From NCBI GenBank assembly GCA_017744515.1, contig JAGIBF010000042.1, positions 1-64,000 of the forward strand: DNA of 64,000 bases. The letters are read 5' to 3'. This document shows positions 8,019 to 16,433 of this stretch, in pieces (the stretch's first letter is position 1; every line of letters begins with the position of its first letter). The notes beneath the pieces were generated by a model, which was not told the origin of the DNA, did no database searches, and saw only the letters and a list, made by a program, of their open reading frames with translations. The stretch comes from Niastella sp. Lineage in GTDB: Bacteria; Bacteroidota; Bacteroidia; Chitinophagales; Chitinophagaceae. The position numbers and the translations under genes are program-made.

Positions 8019-9356
8019 TTACTCATGCTTATACACCACTCCATCCTTCATTACAAACTTCATCTTCCCCATGGCTTGTACATCTTTGATGGGGTCACCA
8101 TCAACGGCTACAATGTCGGCGAGCTTGCCTTTTTCAATACTGCCGATGACATCGCTCATGCCGAGCAGATCAGCAGCGGACACTGTAGCTGATTGTATGG
8201 CTTCCATAACAGGCATGCCTGCCTCGTTCATGTAAACAAATTCCATCCAGTTCTTCCCATGCATGTACACGCCGGCATCGGTGCCAAAGGCAATCTTTAC
8301 GCCTGCTTTGTAAGCCTTGCCAAAAGTGGATTGTATTTTGGGCCCAATAGCCAGGGCCTTGGGTGTAACGAGATCGGGGTAATAGCCGGGCTTCTTAGCA
8401 GAGTCGGCTACTGATTTGCCGGCAGTAATGGTAGGCACATACCAGGTGCCGTACTGCTTCATGAGCTGCATGGTCTCATCATCCATGTGGGTGCCATGTT
8501 CGATACTGTTTACGCCACCTTTCACTGCCCGCTTCATGGCTTCTGCACCATGGCAATGGGCCGCTACTTTGAAACCATAGTCTTTGGCTGTTGACACAAT
8601 GGCTTTGATCTCCTCTTCGGTAAACTGTGGGTTTTCTCCGCTCTTGGCCACGCTCAATACACCACCGGAAGCCGTGATCTTGATCAGGTCGGAACCATCT
8701 TTATAGCGCTGGCGCACCGCCTGTCTGCATTCATCGGGACCATTGGCTACACCGGCAGCTGGTCCGGGATCGCCCATCAGGTCTTTGCGGTAACCGTTGG
8801 TAGGATCGGCATGGCCGCCGGTTGTGGCAATGGACTTGCCGGCAGTAACTAAGCGCGGCCCTTTGATCAGTCTTTTATTGATGGCATTTCGCAGGGAAAT
8901 ATTTACACCGGTGCCACCTAAATCACGCACCGTAGTGAACCCAATCTGTAATGTACGCTCGGCATACACTACCGACTGGTAAGCGTAATCAGCCGGGTTG
9001 AAAGTAAACTTCTGGATATATTGGTTGGGGCTGGTCTCATCTTCGAGGTGCACGTGGCAATCGATGAGGCCCGGCATCACCGTCTTATCTTTCAGGTCGA
9101 TCACTTTATCGGTCCCGGACGCTTTAGTATAACCGGCTTGTACATCTGTTATTTTATTGCCTTCTACTATGATGGAGTATTGCGTCAATACCTGTCCTTT
9201 GGAAACATCGATCAGTTTTCCGCAGTGCAGGATGGTCCGTTGGGCCAATAAAGAAAGCGGAAGGGATATGATGAGCAGGAGCAACAAGGGCCTGGACAAC
9301 CCTTCGATGAGGCTCAGGGCGACAGGTCTCAGCCTGACAGTTGAGGACTTTCTCAT
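8019..9356 (-). CDS. Secreted metal-dependent amidohydrolase (Xaa-Pro dipeptidase-like)
   Basis: A 445-residue member of the amidohydrolase superfamily with a binuclear metal site: HxH at His101 and His103 (LIDCHVHL), carboxylated-Lys candidate Lys226 (DLIKITASGG), His267 (AAHCHG), His287 (EHGTH) and Asp360 (FGTDAG). This arrangement matches the imidazolonepropionase-related group that includes prolidases and carboxypeptidases acting on dipeptides. A signal peptide with core PLLLLLIISLPLSLLA ends near residue 39, so it works in the periplasm or outside. The first 20 residues are partly encoded by an interspersed repeat (9301-9340), giving an unusually long basic n-region. No other start codon is available closer to the hydrophobic core. 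Confidence 0.85.
   Translation of the reverse strand: MRKSSTVRLRPVALSLIEGLSRPLLLLLIISLPLSLLAQRTILHCGKLIDVSKGQVLTQYSIIVEGNKITDVQAGYTKASGTDKVIDLKDKTVMPGLIDCHVHLEDETSPNQYIQKFTFNPADYAYQSVVYAERTLQIGFTTVRDLGGTGVNISLRNAINKRLIKGPRLVTAGKSIATTGGHADPTNGYRKDLMGDPGPAAGVANGPDECRQAVRQRYKDGSDLIKITASGGVLSVAKSGENPQFTEEEIKAIVSTAKDYGFKVAAHCHGAEAMKRAVKGGVNSIEHGTHMDDETMQLMKQYGTWYVPTITAGKSVADSAKKPGYYPDLVTPKALAIGPKIQSTFGKAYKAGVKIAFGTDAGVYMHGKNWMEFVYMNEAGMPVMEAIQSATVSAADLLGMSDVIGSIEKGKLADIVAVDGDPIKDVQAMGKMKFVMKDGVVYKHE
9301..9340. repeat. Family A repeat inside the amidohydrolase signal-peptide region
   Basis: CCTTCGATGAGGCTCAGGGC followed by GACAGGTCTCAGCCTGACAG is a variant of the CTTCGACAnGCTCAGGnTGACA family. 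It encodes residues 6-19 of the amidohydrolase in the frame that yields LSL-type peptides. Confidence 0.7.
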
Positions 9357-9394
9357 GAACAGTTAATTTGTAGTAAGATATTCTGAAATGGGCT

Positions 9395-9430
9395 AAAAAC
9401 AAAAAACCTTCCCGTAAAAACGGGAAGGTT
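9395..9430 (-). terminator. Rho-independent terminator of the peroxiredoxin gene
   Basis: A perfect 11-bp stem, AACCTTCCCGT at 9405-9415 and ACGGGAAGGTT at 9420-9430, with a 4-nt loop. On the minus strand it is followed by TTTTTTGTTTTT. It lies 32 nt after the peroxiredoxin stop. Confidence 0.88.
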
Positions 9431-9461
9431 GTATATCGATGTCAGAAATTACAATTAACCA

Positions 9462-10103
9462 CTATTTCTCCAGGTTGGGCTGGGGCGTGTAGCGCAGGTA
9501 AGGCTTGATTACCTGTACACCTTTGGGGAATTTCTTGATAGCGTCTTCTGTAGATACAGCAGGCACCACAATTACATCTTCACCATGTTTCCAGTCGGCA
9601 GGCGTAGCTACGCTGTAATCAGCTGTCAGCTGGAGAGATTCTATTACACGCAGTACTTCAAAGAAGTTTCTTCCGGTAGAAGCAGGGTAAGTAATAGTTA
9701 GCTTTACTTTCTTATCGGGTCCGATCACAAACAGTGAACGAACGGTTACTGTTGCTGAAGCATTGGGGTGGATCATGTCGTACAGGGTAGCAACATTGCG
9801 GTCTGTATCGGCGATGATGGGGAAGCCAACGTTACAGCTTTGTGTTTCGTTTATATCGTTAACCCAGCTGGAGTGGTGATCGAGTGTATCAACACTGACA
9901 GCCAGTACTTTTACATTGCGTTTTTCGAATTCACCTTGCAGCAAAGCGGTTTTACCCAGTTCAGTTGTACACACGGGGGTGAAATCGGCAGGGTGAGAGA
10001 AGAGGATGCCCCAGCTATCGCCAAGGAATTCGTAGAAGTCGATATCGCCAGCAGTCGTTTTCGCCTGGAAATTTGGCGCGATGTCTCCCAATCTTAAACT
10101 CAT
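9462..10103 (-). CDS. 1-Cys peroxiredoxin (Prx6 family)
   Basis: A 213-residue AhpC/TSA-fold peroxidase that reduces hydrogen peroxide and organic peroxides. The peroxidatic Cys45 sits in HPADFTPVCTTELG. Length and the C-terminal extension (GVQVIKPYLRYTPQP) are those of Prx6-type enzymes, which usually lack a resolving cysteine; Cys90 in ETQSCNVGFP is present but not in a 2-Cys position. It is probably a stand-alone oxidative-stress gene: a TATCTTAG element lies 3 nt before the start codon and a strong terminator follows. The reductant partner is not encoded nearby. Confidence 0.92.
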   Translation of the reverse strand: MSLRLGDIAPNFQAKTTAGDIDFYEFLGDSWGILFSHPADFTPVCTTELGKTALLQGEFEKRNVKVLAVSVDTLDHHSSWVNDINETQSCNVGFPIIADTDRNVATLYDMIHPNASATVTVRSLFVIGPDKKVKLTITYPASTGRNFFEVLRVIESLQLTADYSVATPADWKHGEDVIVVPAVSTEDAIKKFPKGVQVIKPYLRYTPQPNLEK

Positions 10104-10304
10104 ATACTAAGATATTTATGGTTAAAAAAATTATCCGGAAAAGGCTACGAAGATACTGATTCCCTACTTATGAAGTAGACTAAATTGTTAATTTTCTCGT
10201 ATCCCGATTACTTAAAGCCCTGAAAACTTCCGATTGCAGCAGTGTTGCCGGAATTTAGGCAGAATGGTACCGGCCTTATAGGCAACAGGCTCTGTAACAA
10301 TGAA

Positions 10305-11450
10305 TTATTTACCAGTGGCCTTGGTAATGGCGTACTTTCCGAAGCGGTTTTTCACGTCGTCGATCGCTTTGTACAGGCCATTCTTTTTCTCTGCGTCGGT
10401 AAAAAGGTTGGTCTGTACGGCTTCGTCGGTCAGCTCACTGAGCCGCACCCCCATGAGGCGTATGGGGTGTCCTTTGCGCCAGAGCTTGTGAAACAGCTCC
10501 TTAGCTTTGGGGATCAACTCATCGTCGTAAAAAGTGTAGGGTATGGTGGTTTGTTTGGAGGTCGTTTCGAAGTCGGGATAACGGATCTTGACGGCTATGC
10601 AGCCAGCCGTCTTGTTGTCCTGCCGCAGCTCATAAGCCACCCGCTCGGTCATATGTACCAGCTCGGTCATCAGGCGGTTGACGTCCGTCAAATTCTCCTC
10701 AAAGGTGTTTTCGGTAGAGATGGATTTGGATTCGTAGTAAGGCGTCACTTCGCCGTAATGAATGCCTTGCGATTTGTTCCACAGCTCAAGACCGTATTTA
10801 CCAAATCTCTTCTCCAGTACTTCGGGCAATTGCTCGCTCAGATCACGGATGGTATAAATGCCCAGTGTTTTGAGCGCATCGTAGGTGTGGTTTCCAACTC
10901 CGGGAATTTTATTCACTGTCAGTGGCGCCAGGAAGTCTTTTTCTTTCCCGAATGGGATGTGCAGGTACCCATTGGGTTTGGCCGCATCGGTAGCGATCTT
11001 GGCGATCATTTTATTGGATGCGAGGGCAAAGGAAATGGGCAATTGTGTTTTGTCGATGATCTCCTGCCGCAGGTCGATGGTCCACTGAAAGGGCTGGAAG
11101 TATTTATCCATCCCGGTGAGGTCGAGGTAGAACTCATCGATGGAGGCCTTCTCGAACAAAGGCGCCTTCTCCGCAATGATATTGGTAACGATGCGGGAAT
11201 ATTTGCTGTAATCGCCCCGGCTGTTGTTGGTCACAATGGCATGCGGGCAAAGCCGCAGCGCTGTTTTCATCGGCATGGCCGAATGAATGCCGTATTTGCG
11301 GGCTTCATAGCTACAGGCTGCCACCACGCCCCGCTCCCGGCCACCCACCAGCAGGGGCTTGCCCTTCAGGGAAGGGTTGTTGAGGCACTCTACGGATACG
11401 AAGAATGCATCGAGGTCGAAATGTGCTATGATACGCTGCCGGGTGGACAT
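10305..11450 (-). CDS. dinB: DNA polymerase IV (Y-family translesion polymerase)
   Basis: A 381-residue Y-family polymerase for lesion bypass. Catalytic acidic residues are Asp12 in HFDLDAFFVSVE and Asp105/Glu106 in ASIDEFYLD. The steric-gate neighbourhood, the helix-hairpin-helix around KIPGVGNHTYDALKTLGI and the little-finger domain (TTSKQTTIPYTFYDDEL) are all present. The extreme C-terminus ends KYAITKATGK, and I see no obvious QxxLxLF-type clamp-binding peptide there, though related motifs may lie elsewhere. No LexA-type operator was recognised upstream; that 130-bp spacer is a quasi-repetitive GTTGA/AAGTTGA tract. Confidence 0.94.
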   Translation of the reverse strand: MSTRQRIIAHFDLDAFFVSVECLNNPSLKGKPLLVGGRERGVVAACSYEARKYGIHSAMPMKTALRLCPHAIVTNNSRGDYSKYSRIVTNIIAEKAPLFEKASIDEFYLDLTGMDKYFQPFQWTIDLRQEIIDKTQLPISFALASNKMIAKIATDAAKPNGYLHIPFGKEKDFLAPLTVNKIPGVGNHTYDALKTLGIYTIRDLSEQLPEVLEKRFGKYGLELWNKSQGIHYGEVTPYYESKSISTENTFEENLTDVNRLMTELVHMTERVAYELRQDNKTAGCIAVKIRYPDFETTSKQTTIPYTFYDDELIPKAKELFHKLWRKGHPIRLMGVRLSELTDEAVQTNLFTDAEKKNGLYKAIDDVKNRFGKYAITKATGK

Positions 11451-11460
11451 GTGGGTGTAA

Positions 11461-11545
11461 AGTTAAGGTAACAGTTGACAGGTTGATTGGTTGAAGGTGG
11501 TTGAAAAGTTAACAAGTTGAGAAGTTGAAAGGGGTAGAGCAAGGC
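11461..11545. repeat. Quasi-repetitive GTTGA word tract
   Basis: Short imperfect direct repeats of GTTGA and AAGTTGA (for example GGTTGATTGGTTGAAGGTGG and AAGTTGAGAAGTTGAAAGG) fill the spacer between polymerase IV and the divergent Crp-type gene. Confidence 0.5.
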
Positions 11546-11583
11546 TAACAGAAACGCTGGAAGGTTTTGATTATTTTTACTTT

Positions 11584-12171
11584 ATGGAACAGGAGCTGGC
11601 CTTGTTACGGAAGCAGATCTTTGCGTTACATCCGCTGTCGGAAGCAGAATGGGATGATTTTGCGGCTATCTGGCAGCCTGTGCAATACAAGCGCAAGACC
11701 ATCCTTACCACAGCGGGGGAAACAGAGCGCTACCTGTATTTTGTGACGGAAGGGGTACAGCGGGCTTTTTATGTAGATGACCGTCACCCCGAGGCTACGG
11801 TTGTCTTCAGCTATGCGCCTTCTTTCTCGGGCGTTGTGGATTCCTTTCTTACGCAACAGCCTTCCCGCTATTTCCTCGAAACACTTACTACCAGCAAGAT
11901 GCTGCGCACTTCCTACCAGCAGATCCAGCAACTGATGGACAAGCACCACAATATCGAACGCTGGGTACGCATGTCCATTTCCTGGGTGATGATGGGACTG
12001 CTGGAAAGGCAGATCGAATTGTTGAGTTACAGTGCCGAGGAGAAGTTCCGGATCCTGCTCAAGCGCAGCCCGCATGTATTGCAGCTGATACCGCACAAAT
12101 ACCTCGCCTCCTACATGGGTATCGATGCCAGTACGTTCAGCAAGCTGATGGCAAGTGTGAGGATAGAATAA
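11584..12171 (+). CDS. Crp/Fnr-family transcriptional regulator
   Basis: A 195-residue protein with an N-terminal cyclic-nucleotide-binding-like beta roll (ERYLYFVTEGVQRAFYVDD, residues 47-65) and a C-terminal helix-turn-helix (PHKYLASYMGIDASTFSKLM). The regulatory domain lacks the conserved Arg/Ser cAMP contacts and the Fnr cysteines, so its ligand is unknown; it belongs to the Bacteroidota Crp-type set often linked to stress or envelope genes. TATTTTTA lies 4 nt before the ATG, so the mRNA may be nearly leaderless. It is divergent from polymerase IV. Confidence 0.82.
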   Translation: MEQELALLRKQIFALHPLSEAEWDDFAAIWQPVQYKRKTILTTAGETERYLYFVTEGVQRAFYVDDRHPEATVVFSYAPSFSGVVDSFLTQQPSRYFLETLTTSKMLRTSYQQIQQLMDKHHNIERWVRMSISWVMMGLLERQIELLSYSAEEKFRILLKRSPHVLQLIPHKYLASYMGIDASTFSKLMASVRIE

Positions 12172-12172
12172 C

Positions 12173-12205
12173 ACGAATTTTATACGAATTACACGAATTT
12201 GCTTT
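12173..12205. repeat. ACGAATT short direct repeats
   Basis: Three ACGAATT words (ACGAATTTTATACGAATT, then ACACGAATTT) start directly after the Crp-type gene stop. The same word forms a 9-bp tandem array at 62333-62410, also right after a stop codon. Confidence 0.6.
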
Positions 12206-12384
12206 TGAATGATTCGTGCGGACACGAACCAGGGCGACGACGGTGGTACTTCGTCAGACGGTAAGATTCCGGCGCGGTTGACACCGGGATTAGATACGTT
12301 CATACAACCAAACATACAATTCAACCAATTTAAGATTTCCCTGCCAGGCTTGTTTGGTACCATTGACCTCATAAACTATACCGC

Positions 12385-13083
12385 ATGGTCCGGATCTTTA
12401 CTTTTTGTTGTACGTTCTTACTAAGTGTTGGCTGCCTGGCGCAGTCTTCCACGTATATCGGCGCTGAGGTGGCTGTTTCTGCTGATTTTTTCAAGATCAG
12501 TGATCCTGGTGGCCGGGTGACTCATCCGGAGATCAGCAGCGCCCTATGGGGGGCTACGATACGCCATACCTTGTCGAAGAACCTGTTCCTTGAAGGTGGT
12601 ATCTATACAAGGGCTTATAAGTTAGGGGTGGCTTTTGATCATAATTATGGCTCCGGTGGCACTGACCGGACGGGCTATCTGGTACCCTTGCGCGTGGGTG
12701 GCCGGCTGCCACTGCTCAAAGGCGCATTGGCTATTAGTCCGGTAGTGGGCTTTACGTTTGGTGTTACTGATGAAGGGCAAGGTGGCCTGCTGGATAGTAC
12801 CGGCTACAAGGATGGGGCCACTTCCATCCGGTATATGTATACCACAACGTATCCTTCGCAGGTATTTTCGCTGGTTCAGGCGGGTATAGGAATAGACATC
12901 CGGCTTTGGCCCAAAACACTGCTCAGCCTCAGTACTAATTTCTACGGCGGCATCAATAAAATAATGAATCAGCAGATTGGCTATGTTCCTGAAAATGGCG
13001 CTGCTGTCAAAGCTACGCAGCATTCGAATGGCGGGTTTTATACAGTGGGGATTGGCATCAGGCGGGAGGTAAATTGGTTTTAA
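12385..13083 (+). CDS. Hypothetical outer-membrane beta-barrel protein
   Basis: A 232-residue protein with signal peptide (MVRIFTFCCTFLLSVGCLAQ), alternating amphipathic strands throughout, and a C-terminal strand ending in aromatic Phe (YTVGIGIRREVNWF), the pattern recognised by the BAM complex. Features fit a small 8- to 10-stranded OmpW/OMP_b-brl-like barrel such as those common in Bacteroidota. No ligand can be proposed. It is a single gene, followed by a 30-bp perfect palindrome that separates it from the DinB-fold gene. Confidence 0.7.
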   Translation: MVRIFTFCCTFLLSVGCLAQSSTYIGAEVAVSADFFKISDPGGRVTHPEISSALWGATIRHTLSKNLFLEGGIYTRAYKLGVAFDHNYGSGGTDRTGYLVPLRVGGRLPLLKGALAISPVVGFTFGVTDEGQGGLLDSTGYKDGATSIRYMYTTTYPSQVFSLVQAGIGIDIRLWPKTLLSLSTNFYGGINKIMNQQIGYVPENGAAVKATQHSNGGFYTVGIGIRREVNWF

Positions 13084-13089
13084 GGGGTT

Positions 13090-13119
13090 CAAAAATCATG
13101 GTGTACACCATGATTTTTG
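13090..13119. promoter_or_regulatory. Perfect 30-bp palindrome, candidate operator or terminator
   Basis: The left half is CAAAAATCATGGTGT and the right half its exact reverse complement. It ends 14 nt before a TAGCTTTG -7 element and therefore overlaps the -33 position of the downstream promoter. It could be a dimeric repressor operator or the terminator of the preceding barrel gene. Confidence 0.6.
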
Positions 13120-13133
13120 AAATTGGAGGCCGG

Positions 13134-13141
13134 TAGCTTTG
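13134..13141 (+). promoter_or_regulatory. -7 element of the DinB-fold gene
   Basis: TAGCTTTG is an exact TAnnTTTG match, giving a 5' leader of about 15-20 nt to the ATG at 13163. Confidence 0.5.
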
Positions 13142-13162
13142 TGGTATCAAAATCAGAGAACA

Positions 13163-13771
13163 ATGAAACAGATGCAAAGTAGCCAGCTGCTGGATCAGCT
13201 GGAAGCAGATACCAAACAGATCATTCTCACCTTACATTACCTGTTGCAGGAAGACCCGGGCGTGTTGACGGAGCAACCTGCTGCCGGCAAATGGAGTGTG
13301 GCGCAGGTAGTGGAACACCTCAATTCTTATGGTCGTTATTACCTGCCGCTGATGCAGCAGGCTTTAAAGGACACTACCTACCCTTCGAATGCTTCTTTTA
13401 CGCCGGGATGGCTGGGTGATTATTTTGTGAAATCCATGTTACCGAAGGAAGATGGCCGCATTCCTAACAAAATGAATGCACCCAAAAATCATCGTCCCTC
13501 TCCGCATGTAGACAGCTTCACCGTGCTGAATGAATTTATGAAACAGGAGAAGTTGTGGCTGGAGCTGTTGCAGCAGGCGCGCAGTGCCGATCTCAACAAG
13601 ATCAGGATACCAATTTCCATAGCTAAGTTCATCAAAATAAAGCTGGGTGATACTTTCCGTTTTCTCATTGCACATCACCAGCGTCACTTTGTGCAGGTAT
13701 CTAATACACTGCAAGCCGTACGAGGTAATCATGGCTATACTTTCCCTTCTTCCGGCATTGCAGTGCAGTAG
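13163..13771 (+). CDS. DinB-superfamily protein
   Basis: A protein of 202 residues from the chosen start (MKQMQSSQLLDQ); an upstream GTG lies within the -7 region and is rejected. The family signature QPAAGKWSVAQVVEHLNSYGRYYLP supplies the first metal-ligand His, and the C-terminal FLIAHHQRHFVQV supplies the others (HHxxH). It is a metal-binding four-helix bundle with unknown substrate; related proteins include bacillithiol transferases and stress-induced hydrolases. It is preceded by a perfect palindrome and promoter and is convergent with the serine hydrolase gene 6 nt away. Confidence 0.8.
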   Translation: MKQMQSSQLLDQLEADTKQIILTLHYLLQEDPGVLTEQPAAGKWSVAQVVEHLNSYGRYYLPLMQQALKDTTYPSNASFTPGWLGDYFVKSMLPKEDGRIPNKMNAPKNHRPSPHVDSFTVLNEFMKQEKLWLELLQQARSADLNKIRIPISIAKFIKIKLGDTFRFLIAHHQRHFVQVSNTLQAVRGNHGYTFPSSGIAVQ

Positions 13772-13776
13772 TATTC

Positions 13777-14949
13777 TTAATGTTGATCGAAATATCCCAT
13801 CCACTTCAGGGGTGACCAGGCGTCTCCGATAGTTGTTGCCAATATCTTACTTGCTGCCAATTCAAAGTTGTCGCTATTGCTCAGCAACACAATCGAAATA
13901 CCTTTTTCGGGATAGTTCACACAGTAATTCTGCCATCCTTCCGAGTGTCCGCCATGAAAAAATGCCTTGCCGTGCGGGGTTTTAAACAACCCCCACCCAA
14001 GGCCCCATGACAATTGCATATTGCTGAACTCGCCGGGATTGGTCATGCTATCGCGCAACGGACCGAAGCCTCGCTTGCTGGTTACATTGATCTGCGGTGT
14101 AAGCATCTCGTTGTACAGCTTTTCGGAGAGTCCTTTTTTGCCTAATACGTCGGCTACAAATAAACTGTAATCTGCTGCAGTGGTTACCATTGAGCCGGCG
14201 GCTCTTGCGCTGCTGCGCTTTTCTGCTCCGATCACTTTTCCATTTTTATCGTGGCCTACGGCAAAGTCAGCGTCGTATTCTTTTTGCCATACCATGGCTG
14301 TGTGCTTCATACCCAGGGGTTCGTAGATATATTCTTTGAACAGGGTCTGCAAGTCTTTACCGGTACGCTCTTCCACGATAGCACCCAGCAGGTTCATGCC
14401 TTCATTGGAATAGTACATGGCCTTACCGGGCTTGCTGATCAGTGTAAGTGTATTGCTGTCGCCCACGAGGTAACGCAAGACGGGCAACCCTGAGCTGTGG
14501 CTCAACAGCATGCGTGGAGTGATGTTTTTAAATTCAGGTTCCTTATCCAGGTCTTTCCATTTTTCATAGGACCCGATAGGATTTTTCAGGTATGTATATA
14601 CCGGTTTATCCAATTCAAACACGCCTTTATCCACCAACTTCAGGAATAGATAAGAAAACATGGGTTTAGTAAGTGAGGCTGCATATGATACTGTATTATC
14701 AGTGAAAGGTTCATTGGTAGAAGCATTCTTTACACCGAAGTATTTCTGGTAGATGATCACCCGGTTCTTCACCACCACCACTGAAAGCCCTGTAACGTTT
14801 TCGGCTTTCGCTATGTCCTGTAATCTTTTACTTAATTGTTCACTGCTTGTTTTGGTTCGTCCATCCAGCATGGGTATATCCTCCCGTTCGGGTGCAAAAC
14901 CAGTAGTGGTAATGGCAACACAAAGCAGGAGTACAACTATCGTTTTCAT
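13777..14949 (-). CDS. Secreted serine hydrolase of the class C beta-lactamase/PBP fold
   Basis: A 390-residue protein with signal peptide (MKTIVVLLLCVAITTTGFA). The catalytic SxxK is Ser92-Leu-Thr-Lys95 and the YxN motif is Tyr180-Ser-Asn182. A third-box HxG-like sequence is FFHGGHSEGW in the C-terminal third, which replaces the KTG of true beta-lactamases. The family (Beta-lactamase, PF00144) includes D-aminopeptidases, esterases and DD-peptidases in the periplasm, so antibiotic resistance should not be assumed. It is a single gene; no AmpR-type regulator is adjacent. Confidence 0.85.
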   Translation of the reverse strand: MKTIVVLLLCVAITTTGFAPEREDIPMLDGRTKTSSEQLSKRLQDIAKAENVTGLSVVVVKNRVIIYQKYFGVKNASTNEPFTDNTVSYAASLTKPMFSYLFLKLVDKGVFELDKPVYTYLKNPIGSYEKWKDLDKEPEFKNITPRMLLSHSSGLPVLRYLVGDSNTLTLISKPGKAMYYSNEGMNLLGAIVEERTGKDLQTLFKEYIYEPLGMKHTAMVWQKEYDADFAVGHDKNGKVIGAEKRSSARAAGSMVTTAADYSLFVADVLGKKGLSEKLYNEMLTPQINVTSKRGFGPLRDSMTNPGEFSNMQLSWGLGWGLFKTPHGKAFFHGGHSEGWQNYCVNYPEKGISIVLLSNSDNFELAASKILATTIGDAWSPLKWMGYFDQH

Positions 14950-15080
14950 CTTATTTTCTTTTGTCTGCTATTGGTTAAAAAGCGTGCCATATTTGTGTAA
15001 CATTGATCTTGAATAGTTTATGAGTTGTATTGCAGCAAGGTGTTCGTTTATGAACAGTTGTTGTATGATTAACGTACGAT

Positions 15081-16424
15081 TTATTGCTGCATAGTTGTAG
15101 CCTGTGTAACAGGTATGAATATATACCCATCAAAAAGCTGGTTGAGGCGGCTCATCATAAAGTCATTCTTATCTGAAGTTCTGTAACCGGTAAAACGTAG
15201 CGGCAATAATGGCAGGTCATATTGTTTATCATGCGTGTCGATATACCATGTTGTGTTATTCCCTGCCCGCATTACCGACTCCCATGAGTCGGGAACAGCG
15301 GGGAAAAGGGGGCGGCTTTTAAACCGGCTCGTATTAACGATAAAATGATCGGTAGTGCTGCTGCAGGTGCCTTCTGCTGTTCCGGTGCCCACTACAAAAT
15401 AATTACCGGAAAAATATTCATTCAAGTACATACCGGCCATTCCTCCGCTGCCTGGATCGCCGAATATCTGCGCTTTGGCCAGGTGGGCATTGTGAGCCCA
15501 TACGATTACTTTAGCGCCTTGCTGATCTTCCGATATCCTTTTTATCATTTGGGCCATTGCCTCATCGCGGGAGGCTTCTTTACCCTCTTTTACGGGCCTG
15601 TAAATGCTGTAGTATGCCAGTTCGCAGTTGTATAAAGTGGTATACAGTGTTTTGATGGCAGCACCACTAAGTTGTCGGTGGAGTTGTCTGTTAAGGCTAT
15701 CGAGTGTTGCTTTTATACGTTTGGTTACTTCATACGCCTTCACACCGTTGTCAAGAACTGCTGACCATTGGTAGGTACGTTTGGCATTATTCATATCTGC
15801 GTAAGCGACATCCATAAACTGCGCCCGTGCCAGCAGTGTATCAGTCAGCGACGTGAGCGCAGGGTTCTTCAGCTTATTGATGATATTTTGTATAATGCGG
15901 ACATTGGTGGAGGTTTCCGAATAATCCATGCCTGCCAGTTGTAGTTTATGCCTGTGTGTTTGATTGTACTGCCGCATCCACAGTAATAGTTCTTTTATTT
16001 CTGTATTCTGCCACATGCCCAGCAGGTTTTGCCGCATCATGGTATCGAGGTTACCTGCGCCTGTTTGCAGGTATTTATTCAGCTCAACGCACCAGCCGTA
16101 ACTGTTTTCAAAGGCTATTACGGTGAATCCTTTTTCTTCACAGAGGTAGCGGGTAACCCAGGTGCGTACGTGTTGAAACTCACTGGTACCATGCGTGCCC
16201 TCTCCTAACCCAACTACCTGCGCAGCTGCCATCGAGTTGAGCGAAGGCATCATGGATTGTTTGAAGGATGGATAGTTGCCGATGTCTATCGGTGTCCGGT
16301 GCTGCTCCACCCATTGACGGGCGCTGTCTTTGGTTGCCTGAGATACCTGTTGTGCGCTTGCGGGTACAGCAACAATGCTTAATGCTGTACAGATACTTAA
16401 TAAGGAGTTGATGATCTTCTTCAT
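15081..16424 (-). CDS. Erythromycin-esterase-family protein, exported
   Basis: A 447-residue protein with a signal peptide ending at ASAQQ (residues 1-26). The family signature VGLGEGTHGTSEF (residues 71-83) provides Glu75, His78 and Glu82, equivalent to catalytic or metal-site residues of the Ere/succinoglycan-biosynthesis superfamily; further conserved His and Glu residues are in WAHNAHLAK. True Ere enzymes hydrolyse macrolide lactones in the cytoplasm. An exported homologue beside an outer-membrane receptor is more likely to act on another ester or on envelope material. It is 9 nt downstream of the receptor gene and evidently co-transcribed. Confidence 0.82.
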   Translation of the reverse strand: MKKIINSLLSICTALSIVAVPASAQQVSQATKDSARQWVEQHRTPIDIGNYPSFKQSMMPSLNSMAAAQVVGLGEGTHGTSEFQHVRTWVTRYLCEEKGFTVIAFENSYGWCVELNKYLQTGAGNLDTMMRQNLLGMWQNTEIKELLLWMRQYNQTHRHKLQLAGMDYSETSTNVRIIQNIINKLKNPALTSLTDTLLARAQFMDVAYADMNNAKRTYQWSAVLDNGVKAYEVTKRIKATLDSLNRQLHRQLSGAAIKTLYTTLYNCELAYYSIYRPVKEGKEASRDEAMAQMIKRISEDQQGAKVIVWAHNAHLAKAQIFGDPGSGGMAGMYLNEYFSGNYFVVGTGTAEGTCSSTTDHFIVNTSRFKSRPLFPAVPDSWESVMRAGNNTTWYIDTHDKQYDLPLLPLRFTGYRTSDKNDFMMSRLNQLFDGYIFIPVTQATTMQQ

Positions 16425-16433
16425 GGTTATTGT

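Noticed and set aside
10242..11471. Long plus-strand open frame of about 409 codons opposite DNA polymerase IV
   Set aside because: It mirrors the polymerase gene on the other strand; the minus-strand protein has all Y-family motifs and the plus-strand translation resembles no protein.
13777..16424. Antibiotic-resistance reading of the beta-lactamase-fold and erythromycin-esterase-like genes
   Set aside because: The serine hydrolase lacks the KTG box of true class C enzymes and the esterase-like protein is exported; family membership alone does not support resistance.
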